Source of the DNA: Streptomyces sp. KL109B | GTDB lineage: Bacteria; Actinomycetota; Actinomycetes; Streptomycetales; Streptomycetaceae | Length of the DNA stretch: 64,000 nt | Reading direction: 5' to 3' | NCBI RefSeq assembly: GCF_030766935.1 | Contig: NZ_JASERL010000008.1 | Location: 248,001 to 312,000 of the forward strand | Shown: piece by piece, positions 53,923 to 61,328 of the stretch | Layout of the letters: every line of letters begins with the position of its first letter | How positions within the stretch are numbered: position 1 is the stretch's first letter | Notes under the pieces: generated by a model | Told to the model about the DNA's origin: nothing | Databases searched by the model: none | What the model saw: only the letters and a program-made list of their open reading frames with translations | Translations under genes and position numbers: made by a program

Positions 53923-56685
53923 GTGGCAGAGAAAGCAGCAGCGAAGACGGCTAAGAAGACGGTGGATCCGGTGGCGAAGGCAGCAGACGGCAGCTCCGGC
54001 GGGCGCCCCCGCCTGATGCTCATGGACGGGCACTCGCTGGCGTACCGGGCGTTCTTCGCGCTGCCCGCGGAGAACTTCACGACGGCGACGGGCCAGCCGA
54101 CGAACGCGATCTACGGTTTCGCGTCGATGCTGGCGAACACCCTGCGTGACGAGGAGCCGACGCACTTCGCGGTGGCGTTCGACGTGTCGCGCAAGACGTG
54201 GCGCTCCGAGGAGTTCACCGAGTACAAGGCGAACCGTTCGAAGACCCCGGACGAGTTCAAGGGGCAGGTCGAGCTGATCGGCGAGCTGCTCGACGCGATG
54301 CACACGCCGCGCTTCGCGGTCGACGGCTTCGAGGCCGACGACGTGATCGCCACGCTCGCGACGCAGGCCGAGGCCGCGGGCTTCGAGGTGCTGATCGTGA
54401 CGGGCGACCGGGACTCGTTCCAGCTGGTCACGGAGAACGTGACGGTGCTGTACCCCACCAAGGGCGTCTCCGAGCTGACCCGGTACACGCCGGAGAAGGT
54501 CGAGGAGAAGTACGGGCTGACCCCGGCCCAGTACCCGGACTTCGCGGCGCTGCGCGGCGACCCGTCGGACAACCTGCCGGGCATTCCGGGTGTCGGCGAG
54601 AAGACGGCCGCGAAGTGGATCAACCAGTTCGGTTCGTTCGCGGAGTTGGTCGAGCGCGCCGAGGAGGTCAAGGGCAAGGCGGGGCAGAACTTCCGGGACC
54701 ACATCGAGGCCGTGAAGCTGAACCGGCGGCTCACCGAGATGGTGCGCGACGTCGAGCTGCCGAAGACGGTCTCGGACCTGGGCCGCGAGGCGTACGACCG
54801 GACGGCGATCGCGATGATCCTGGACACCCTGGAGATTCGTAACCCGTCGTTGCGCGAGCGCCTGTTCGCCGTCGACCCGGGGGCCGCGGAGGCCGAGGAG
54901 GCTCCGGCGGAGCCGGGCGTCGAGCTGGACGGCACGGTGCTCGGCACGGGTGAGGTCGCGCCGTGGCTGGCCGAGCACGGCAAGGCGATCCTCGGCCTGG
55001 CGTCCGTGGACACCTGGTCGCTCGGTACGGGTTCGGTGACCGAAGTGGCGCTGGCCGCCGCCGGGGGAGAGGCCGCCTGGTTCGACCCGTCGACGCTCGA
55101 CGAGGCCGACGAGAAGGCGTTCGCCAAGTGGCTCGCCGACGCGAAGAAGCCGAAGGTGCTGCACAACGCCAAGGCCGTCATGCGAGTCTTCGCCGAGCAC
55201 GGCTGGAGCGTCGACGGCATCACCATGGACACGGCGCTCGCCGCGTACCTGGTCAAGCCGGGGCGCCGCTCCTTCGCGCTGGACGCGCTGTCCTTGGAGT
55301 ACCTGGGGCGTGAACTGGCCCCGGCGGGCGCGGCGGACGGGCAGCTGGCGTTCGGGTCGGAGGAGGACGAGCAGGCCGAGGCCGACGCGCTCATGGTGCA
55401 GGCCCGCGCGATCCTCGACCTGGGCGAGGCCTTCGGTGAGCGACTGAAGGAGGTCGGCGCCGCCGATCTGCTCACCGACATCGAGCTGCCGACGTCCACG
55501 CTCCTCGCCCGCCTTGAGCGGCACGGCATCGCCGCCGACCGCGCGCACCTGGAGTCGATGGAGCAGATGTTCGCGGGCGCCGTGCAGCAGGCGGTGAAGG
55601 AGGCGCACGACGCGGTGGGGCACGAGTTCAACCTCGGCTCCCCGAAGCAGCTCCAGGCCGTCTTCTTCGAGGAGCTCGACCTTCCGAAGACGAAGAAGAC
55701 GAAGACCGGTTACACGACGGACGCCGACGCGCTGGCCTGGCTGGCCACGCAGACCGACCACGAACTTCCCGTGATCATGCTGCGCCACCGCGAGCAGGCG
55801 AAGCTGCGGGTCACCGTAGAGGGCCTGATCAAGACGATCGCGGCGGACGGCCGCATCCACACGACGTTCAACCAGACGGTGGCGGCGACCGGCCGCCTTT
55901 CGTCGACGGACCCGAACCTGCAGAACATTCCCGTCCGTACGGACGAGGGCCGGGCCATTCGGCGCGGGTTCGTGGTGGGTGAGGGCTACGAGTCGCTGAT
56001 GACGGCCGACTACAGCCAGATCGAACTGCGCGTCATGGCGCACCTGTCGGAGGACGAGGGCCTCCTTGAGGCGTTCAACTCCGGTGAGGACCTGCACAAT
56101 ACGGTCGCCTCGCAGGTGTTCGGCGTCGAGCGGGACGCGGTCGACCCCGAGATGCGCCGCAAGATCAAGGCGATGTCGTACGGGCTCGCGTACGGGCTGT
56201 CCGCCTTCGGTCTCTCCGGGCAGTTGGGCATCGACCCGGGTGAGGCGCGGGGCCTGATGGACACGTACTTCGAGCGGTTCGGCGGGGTGCGGGACTACCT
56301 GCGGCGCGTCGTCGACGAGGCGCGGGCCACCGGGTACACGGAGACGATGCTGGGGCGGCGCCGGTACCTGCCGGATCTGAACTCGGACAATCGGCAGCGG
56401 CGTGAGATGGCGGAGCGGATGGCGCTCAACGCGCCGATCCAGGGCACGGCGGCGGACATCGTGAAGGTGGCGATGCTGAACGTGGAGCGGGCGCTCACGG
56501 AGGCGGGGCTCAAGTCCCGGATGCTGCTTCAGGTTCACGATGAAATCGTGTTGGAGATCGCGCCTGGGGAGGCGAAGAAGGCGGAGGAGTTGGTGCGGCG
56601 GGAGATGGCGAACGCGGTGACGCTCCGCGCGCCGTTGGATGTGTCGGTGGGGCTGGGTACGGACTGGGAATCCGCCGCGCACTAG
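53923..56685 (+). CDS. polA: DNA polymerase I
   Basis: 920-aa repair and Okazaki-fragment polymerase. N-terminal 5'-3' exonuclease (LMLMDGHSLAYRAFFALP, FEADDVIATLA, GDRDSFQL), a degenerate 3'-5' exonuclease domain in the middle, and polymerase motifs A (DYSQIELRVMAHLS), B (KAMSYGLAYG) and C (VHDEIVLE). GTG start (MAEKAAAKTAKK). CAGGAT ends 7 nt before it and no Shine-Dalgarno is visible, so the mRNA may be leaderless. No intein. Confidence 0.97.
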   Translation: MAEKAAAKTAKKTVDPVAKAADGSSGGRPRLMLMDGHSLAYRAFFALPAENFTTATGQPTNAIYGFASMLANTLRDEEPTHFAVAFDVSRKTWRSEEFTEYKANRSKTPDEFKGQVELIGELLDAMHTPRFAVDGFEADDVIATLATQAEAAGFEVLIVTGDRDSFQLVTENVTVLYPTKGVSELTRYTPEKVEEKYGLTPAQYPDFAALRGDPSDNLPGIPGVGEKTAAKWINQFGSFAELVERAEEVKGKAGQNFRDHIEAVKLNRRLTEMVRDVELPKTVSDLGREAYDRTAIAMILDTLEIRNPSLRERLFAVDPGAAEAEEAPAEPGVELDGTVLGTGEVAPWLAEHGKAILGLASVDTWSLGTGSVTEVALAAAGGEAAWFDPSTLDEADEKAFAKWLADAKKPKVLHNAKAVMRVFAEHGWSVDGITMDTALAAYLVKPGRRSFALDALSLEYLGRELAPAGAADGQLAFGSEEDEQAEADALMVQARAILDLGEAFGERLKEVGAADLLTDIELPTSTLLARLERHGIAADRAHLESMEQMFAGAVQQAVKEAHDAVGHEFNLGSPKQLQAVFFEELDLPKTKKTKTGYTTDADALAWLATQTDHELPVIMLRHREQAKLRVTVEGLIKTIAADGRIHTTFNQTVAATGRLSSTDPNLQNIPVRTDEGRAIRRGFVVGEGYESLMTADYSQIELRVMAHLSEDEGLLEAFNSGEDLHNTVASQVFGVERDAVDPEMRRKIKAMSYGLAYGLSAFGLSGQLGIDPGEARGLMDTYFERFGGVRDYLRRVVDEARATGYTETMLGRRRYLPDLNSDNRQRREMAERMALNAPIQGTAADIVKVAMLNVERALTEAGLKSRMLLQVHDEIVLEIAPGEAKKAEELVRREMANAVTLRAPLDVSVGLGTDWESAAH

Positions 56686-56714
56686 CCTCCGGCGGCTCCC
56701 GGGCCCCGGTGTTG

Positions 56715-56765
56715 CGGTCTCGGGGCTCTGCCCCGGACCCCGCGCCTCAATCGTCGGCGGGGCTT
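56715..56765. repeat. dispersed intergenic repeat, copy 7 (inverted)
   Basis: TCGGGGCTCTGCCCCGGACC then GCGCCTCAATCGTCGGCGGG, just after polA. Confidence 0.75.
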
Positions 56766-56806
56766 GCGGTGTTGCGGCTGCGGGGTTTGATCGACCGGCC
56801 CCGGCG

Positions 56807-56861
56807 TTGCGGTCTCGGGGCTCCGCCCCGGACCCCGCTGCTCAATCGCCGCAGGGGCTTG
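56807..56861. repeat. dispersed intergenic repeat, copy 8 (inverted)
   Basis: TTGCGGTCTCGGGGCTCCGC then CCCGCTGCTCAATCGCCGCA. About 40 bp beyond copy 7 and sharing its TTGCGGTCTCGGGGCT lead-in, so the pair looks like a local duplication. Confidence 0.75.
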
Positions 56862-57142
56862 AAGGGCCCACCCGTGGTGACCCGAACGCCGCCTCGGGGC
56901 CGCCACCCCGCCCATCTCCCAGAACCTGGCCTCCCGGGGCCGTCGCCCCGCTCATCTCCCACCACCCGCCCCCTCCGGGGGCGTCAGCCCCACGGGGTGT
57001 CGCCGTCGGAGGTGGGGCAAACCGTCGCCGACCACGGCTCCCCGCCCTGGCGGTGGGCCGCCACCGCCTTGGGCAGTCTGCCGCCTGGGGCGGCAGGGTG
57101 GGCAAGGCGGCGCACGGTGCCGTGTAACGGGGAAGGGAGGCA

Positions 57143-57955
57143 TCAGCCCCGGTTACCGGTGGTCCGGCCCCGGACCCGGTCCACCGTGGCGGAGGTCGTC
57201 GCGTACAGGAGGAGGCCGAGGGCGAGGCCCGTGCCGGCGCCGAAGCACAGGGACGGGAGGATTTCCCAGGGGTGCCAGGTGAGGCCGGCACCGTCCACGT
57301 AGGAGAGCCAGCGCTCCGCCCGAACCGCACCCGCCACGCACGCGCAGGCCAGGATCAGGCCCCACGCCAGCCACCGCTCCCCGGCGCTCGCGCCCGGCCC
57401 GCCCGCACCCGCGGCAGCGCCCCGTACCGACCACCACGCGAACACGACGAGGACGACGAGCGCCGCGGCCGACCCGGCGTACTGGACGTACCAGTAGAGC
57501 GGGGAGCCGGCGAACGGCTCGGCGAGGACGGGGAAGAGGCGCGTGCCCCAGCGGTCGGGGTGGGTGAACGCGTCCCAGACGACGTGGGTCGTGGCGCCGA
57601 GCGCCGCCGACACGTACCACCACAGTGGCCACCAGCGCGTGCGCGGCCGTGACGACCGAGGCCGCAGCGCCGACGCCACCCGCCCCGGCAAAAGCCCCCG
57701 CACCGGCTCCCGGACCAGCCGCCACAACGCCACCAACAGGAACGCGAGCCCCACGTCCACCGTGAGGACCCCCGCCAACGAGTGCGTGAACGCGCCGAAT
57801 CGCATCGCCCCGGGCACCACGCCCGCCGCGTAGTACGTGAGATCGGGCGCGAACGACCCCGCGACGAGCAGCGCGGGAACGAACGGCCCCCGCCCCGAAC
57901 CGTCCCGCCGCACGAGCGGCAGCACCGCCGCGGCGTGGCTGATGGTGAACGGCAC
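57143..57955 (-). CDS. DUF4184 family integral membrane protein
   Basis: 270 aa with about six hydrophobic segments. The family start PFTISHAAAVLPL and the conserved GSFAPDLTYY and THVVWDAFTHPDRWG are visible. The His/Asp residues at membrane borders resemble those of membrane metal-dependent hydrolases, but function is unknown. GTG start (VPFTISHAA) with GGGGGG upstream; a GTG at 58009 is less likely. Confidence 0.85.
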   Translation of the reverse strand: MPFTISHAAAVLPLVRRDGSGRGPFVPALLVAGSFAPDLTYYAAGVVPGAMRFGAFTHSLAGVLTVDVGLAFLLVALWRLVREPVRGLLPGRVASALRPRSSRPRTRWWPLWWYVSAALGATTHVVWDAFTHPDRWGTRLFPVLAEPFAGSPLYWYVQYAGSAAALVVLVVFAWWSVRGAAAGAGGPGASAGERWLAWGLILACACVAGAVRAERWLSYVDGAGLTWHPWEILPSLCFGAGTGLALGLLLYATTSATVDRVRGRTTGNRG

Positions 57956-58048
57956 GTTCCCCCCTGTTGTCCCGTACGTGCGAGCGTGGAATCGTACGAC
58001 ACCTTTCACCTGGCCATTCGGTCAATTCCGGGCACGAACGGGTGTCTG

Positions 58049-58184
58049 TGCGGCGGAAGTTGTCGTAGGGTCGGCGGGATCCGTGCGCTGGGGAGCGCAG
58101 GAGTCCGACTGGCCCGAGACCCGGCAACCCCGGGATCCGCGGCCGACCGGACCGGCGGATCGGTCCGGACCGACGGATCGGTAC
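58049..58184 (+). promoter_or_regulatory. structured 5' leader of the lytic transglycosylase gene
   Basis: Upstream of the cell-wall hydrolase lies a G/C-rich segment with RNA-like order. GACTGGCCC (58107-58115) is followed by CCCGGCAACC (58120-58129), which resembles the core of SAM-I/SAM-IV riboswitches. Two tandem 18-bp hairpins follow: GGACCGGCGGATCGGTCC (58149-58166) and GGACCGACGGATCGGTAC (58167-58184). The conserved blocks I associate with the ydaO c-di-AMP riboswitch, common before Streptomyces wall hydrolases, are not seen. Could be a new or divergent riboswitch. Confidence 0.45.
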
Positions 58185-58210
58185 AGGCGACAAAGGGGAG
58201 GGCTCGCGGC

Positions 58211-59938
58211 ATGGCGGCGGTATTCGGCAGGCGACTGCGCAGGGGTGTCATCACGGCCGCGGTGGCCGCGGCGGCGGTGGCGGCCCTGTCCGCGTCCCAG
58301 GCACCGGGCGTGAGCACGCCGCACGCGGCGGACGGCGGCAGGTCCACGGCGGACCGCTCCGACGACAATCCGCCCGAGTCGGCGACGGGCCCGGACTACT
58401 ACACCACCATCCCCCCGCTGGACAGCCCGACCGAGGGCCCGACCGGTGGCCCGACCGGTGGCGACAGAAGCGGCACCGAAGGCGGCATACCCGCGACCGT
58501 CCTCGACGCGTACAAGAAGGCCGCCGCCGAGATCGACACCACCAAGCCCGGCTGCAATCTGGACTGGCAACTGCTCGCCGCGATCGGGCAGGTCGAGTCC
58601 GGGCAGGCCAACGGCGGCGACGTCGACAACGACGGCAACACGATCAAGGCGATCACGGGCCCGCCCCTGGACGGCAACGGCTTCGCGAAGATCACCGACA
58701 CCGACGGCGGCGCCTACGACGGCGACACCGTCCACGACCGGGCCGTGGGCCCCATGCAGTTCATACCCTCCACCTGGGAGTGGGCGGGCCGGGACGGCAA
58801 CGGCGACGGCAAGAAGGACCCGAACAACATCTACGACGCGGCCCTCGCCGCCGGCCACTACCTGTGCCGCGACAACCGCGACCTGTCGAACGCCGTGCAC
58901 CTCAACAAGGCGATCCTCAGCTACAACAACTCCTCGGACTACCTGGCCCTCGTCCTGAGGTGGCTGGAGTTCTTCCGCAAGAACGCGCACGAGATCCCCG
59001 ACGGCACGGGTCCGCTGCCCAGCAACCCGAGCAACGGCGGCGGCAGCGGCAGCGGCGCGAGCCCGTCGCCGAGCCCCTCCGACCGGAACCCGAGTCGCCC
59101 CTCGCACTCGCCGAGCACGAAGAACCCCTCCGAGTCCCCGTCGAAGAACCCGCCCAAGAGCCCGTCCAAGCCCCCGTCGGGCGGCGGTTCGACGACCCCG
59201 CCGCCCACCACGGACCCGACTCCGCCGCCCAGCGCCGGCGAGACCGTCACCAAACTCGTCGACGCGGACACCGGCGCGCTCTCCGCCATGCAGGACGCCT
59301 CCTTCAGCGAGCGGGTCAAGGTGAAGGCGAAGAACGCGGCGGGCTCCGCCGTCGGCTCCGTGAAGATCCGCTTCGCGATCGTCGGCGCCACCGACGCCAC
59401 CTTCTCCGGCGCCACCAGCGCCACCGTCACGACGAACCGCGAGGGCGTGGCCACCGCGCCGGTCCTCAAGTCGGGTGCGAAGACCGGGCCGTTCACGGTC
59501 CGCGCCACCGTCGTCGGCCACAGCGCCGTCGGCCTCAACCACACGGCGAGGGTCGTCGCGCGCGCCGACACGGTGGAACGGGTCGGCGAGGACGAGCTGA
59601 GCTGCGTCGCGGGTGGCACCTTCGAGAAGGACATCGTGCTGGCGGCCACGTACAAGGACGAGGCCGCCGTCGGGGTCGTCGCGAGCGCGACGCTCATCAA
59701 GGCCGAGGACAAGGACGAGGACGCCCCGGCCACGGCGGCCAAGGGCCCCTACTTCAAGGACGCGAAGGGCAATGAGCTCCGCACCCTCAAGGGCCTCACG
59801 GCCGGCGCCGACGGGCACCTCACGCTGCCGAAGCTGTACGCGGACGACACCACCGGCACGTTCCTGCTGCGCGTCACCACGACGGGCGGCGCGACGATCG
59901 ACGTGGAGCTGAAGGTGACGGCGCCCACGGCCTCGTAA
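58211..59938 (+). CDS. secreted lytic transglycosylase with Ig-like C-terminal domain
   Basis: 575-aa peptidoglycan hydrolase. Signal peptide or anchor in residues 1-37 (RRLRRGVITAAVAAAAVAAL). The SLT domain follows, with the catalytic Glu in LAAIGQVESG and GPMQFIPSTWEWAGRDGNGDGKKDPNNIYDA-type residues. Next is a Ser/Pro/Lys-rich linker of about 90 residues, then an invasin-type Ig-like region (residues about 345-575). ATG 58211 after GGGGAGGG. Acts outside the cell on the wall. Confidence 0.92.
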   Translation: MAAVFGRRLRRGVITAAVAAAAVAALSASQAPGVSTPHAADGGRSTADRSDDNPPESATGPDYYTTIPPLDSPTEGPTGGPTGGDRSGTEGGIPATVLDAYKKAAAEIDTTKPGCNLDWQLLAAIGQVESGQANGGDVDNDGNTIKAITGPPLDGNGFAKITDTDGGAYDGDTVHDRAVGPMQFIPSTWEWAGRDGNGDGKKDPNNIYDAALAAGHYLCRDNRDLSNAVHLNKAILSYNNSSDYLALVLRWLEFFRKNAHEIPDGTGPLPSNPSNGGGSGSGASPSPSPSDRNPSRPSHSPSTKNPSESPSKNPPKSPSKPPSGGGSTTPPPTTDPTPPPSAGETVTKLVDADTGALSAMQDASFSERVKVKAKNAAGSAVGSVKIRFAIVGATDATFSGATSATVTTNREGVATAPVLKSGAKTGPFTVRATVVGHSAVGLNHTARVVARADTVERVGEDELSCVAGGTFEKDIVLAATYKDEAAVGVVASATLIKAEDKDEDAPATAAKGPYFKDAKGNELRTLKGLTAGADGHLTLPKLYADDTTGTFLLRVTTTGGATIDVELKVTAPTAS

Positions 59939-59985
59939 CGACGGCCTCGTAACGAGCGAGTCGTAACGACCGCCGCACAGCGCCC

Positions 59986-60024
59986 AGTTGAGCCCCCGGC
60001 CGAGCTTCGGCCGGGGGCTCAACT
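59986..60024 (+). terminator. intrinsic terminator after the lytic transglycosylase gene
   Basis: Perfect 18-bp stem AGTTGAGCCCCCGGCCGA (59986-60003) / TCGGCCGGGGGCTCAACT (60007-60024) with a 3-nt loop. Confidence 0.9.
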
Positions 60025-60147
60025 ACGTCCCGTACAACGTGTTCTCATTCCCGCCCCGCGTTGCTACGGTGCACCGACCCAGAGGCCTGACGCCTCATCA
60101 GATTCTCGTCGGACTCCGTGTGCCGCACGGCTGAAGGGAGGTCGGAC

Positions 60148-60282
60148 ATGCGTGCCCTCATCGCCGCGGCGATCGGACTCGCCGCGGCATTCGCCCTGGT
60201 CCTCACCATGACCGCGATCGGGGCACCACCGGGGGAGACATCCCCGAAGCCGATGCTGCACTCCGTGCCCAAGCACCCGTAA
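60148..60282 (+). CDS. 44-aa membrane peptide (SPW_0924-like)
   Basis: Short gene with a good ribosome site (AAGGGAGG, 7 nt before ATG). It encodes one hydrophobic helix (LIAAAIGLAAAFALVLTMTA) and a tail ending SVPKHP. It resembles the small Streptomyces protein family I recall as SPW_0924. Stop TAA at 60280-60282, 41 bp before the DUF3068 gene, so the two may be co-transcribed. Function unknown. Confidence 0.75.
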   Translation: MRALIAAAIGLAAAFALVLTMTAIGAPPGETSPKPMLHSVPKHP

Positions 60283-60323
60283 AAACACCCGTGACACGCC
60301 TGTAGTTGAGGAGGGCCGCCGCG

Positions 60324-61328
60324 ATGCGCCGCAAGGCCAGCCTGATCCTGCTCGCCTTCGCCGTGTTCTTCACGGCGATGTCCCCGCTGATGCGCTGGTA
60401 CGCGTTCCCGCGCCTGGCGAAGATCCCGCCCAGCCAGTACCAGGTGATGGTCCTGGAGGCGAAGAACGCGACATTGATCGACTACGGGACCATGAAGGAG
60501 AAGACGGTCCCCAAGCTCAGCATCGTGCAGACCCTCAAGGGCAACGTCGAGGCGTCGAACAAGGTGGAGGAGACCGCCGGGCGCGACGTCGTCGTCTGGG
60601 ACGGCCTGACGTACGGCGTGGGACCCGACGGCAAGATGGTCACCGAGATCCCCGAGCGCTACATCTTCGACGCCCACAGCTCGGCGCCCGTGCACGCCAA
60701 GGGGGAGTCGGTCGACGGCGACCCGGTCAAGCGCGAGGGCATCGAGTTCAAGTGGCCGTTCCTGACGGAGCCGCGCGACTACGAGTACTTCGACGCGCGC
60801 GCCCGCGTCACCCGCCCCATCGAGTACAAGGGCACCGAGAACTTCCACGGCCTGGAGATCTACCGCTTCGAGCAGACCATCCCGTGGACGCAGGTCCCCT
60901 TCCCCAAGAAGCTCCCGGTCAAGGGCATCACCCCGGAGTCCGTCGCCAAGACCGGCACCAAGATGTACTACTCGACCGTCCGCACCTTCCTGGTCGACCC
61001 GACGACCGGAGCCCCCGTCTACGGCGCGGAGCGGCACAAGGAGCAGATGCGCGGCGGCACGCTGCTCGCCGGGGACCCCGACAAGAAGGTCACCGCGTTC
61101 GCGGGCAACGTGAAGATGCGCCCCGACTTCATCGAGTCGACGGTCGACCTCGTGAAGTCCCAGCGCGTCCTGGTCCTGCTCCTCACCTCGTACCTGCCGT
61201 GGGGCTTCCTCGGCCTCGGTGTGGTGCTGCTCGCGCTGTCGCTGTGGCTTGAGGCGCGCAGCCGGCGCCCCGGCGAACCGGAGGAGGCGCCGGCCGCCGA
61301 GCCGGAGCCGGACCCGGTCACCGTCTGA
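60324..61328 (+). CDS. DUF3068 (PorA-family) membrane protein
   Basis: 334 aa. An N-terminal membrane segment (ASLILLAFAVFFTAMSPLM), a large extracytoplasmic beta-rich domain, and a C-terminal membrane helix (GFLGLGVVLLALSLWL) with a short acidic tail. This matches the actinobacterial DUF3068 layout. ATG 60324 after GAGGAGGG; a TTG 18 nt earlier is less likely. The 3' end overlaps the convergent hrpB by 11 bp. Role unknown; probably cell-envelope. Confidence 0.88.
   Translation: MRRKASLILLAFAVFFTAMSPLMRWYAFPRLAKIPPSQYQVMVLEAKNATLIDYGTMKEKTVPKLSIVQTLKGNVEASNKVEETAGRDVVVWDGLTYGVGPDGKMVTEIPERYIFDAHSSAPVHAKGESVDGDPVKREGIEFKWPFLTEPRDYEYFDARARVTRPIEYKGTENFHGLEIYRFEQTIPWTQVPFPKKLPVKGITPESVAKTGTKMYYSTVRTFLVDPTTGAPVYGAERHKEQMRGGTLLAGDPDKKVTAFAGNVKMRPDFIESTVDLVKSQRVLVLLLTSYLPWGFLGLGVVLLALSLWLEARSRRPGEPEEAPAAEPEPDPVTV

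Larger units (their letters stand above)
56686..57142. other. 457-bp intergenic region with repeats, no gene
   Basis: Between convergent polA and the DUF4184 gene. It holds two inverted copies of the dispersed repeat. It also holds a duplicated segment CGGGGCCG-C-CCCCGC-CATCTCCCA at about 56904 and 56936, and a GCCGCCTGGGGCGGC hairpin near 57081. I see no supportable coding sequence or RNA gene. Confidence 0.6.

Noticed and set aside
53896..56682. A long minus-strand open frame opposite polA
   Set aside because: Arg/Leu/Val-biased antisense frame with no recognisable motif, opposite a complete DNA polymerase I.
58049..58184. ydaO-type c-di-AMP riboswitch before the lytic transglycosylase
   Set aside because: Expected from gene type, but the conserved GGGGTGAATC-like and CAGCTAACCC-like blocks are not found. 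Reported instead as an unassigned structured leader.
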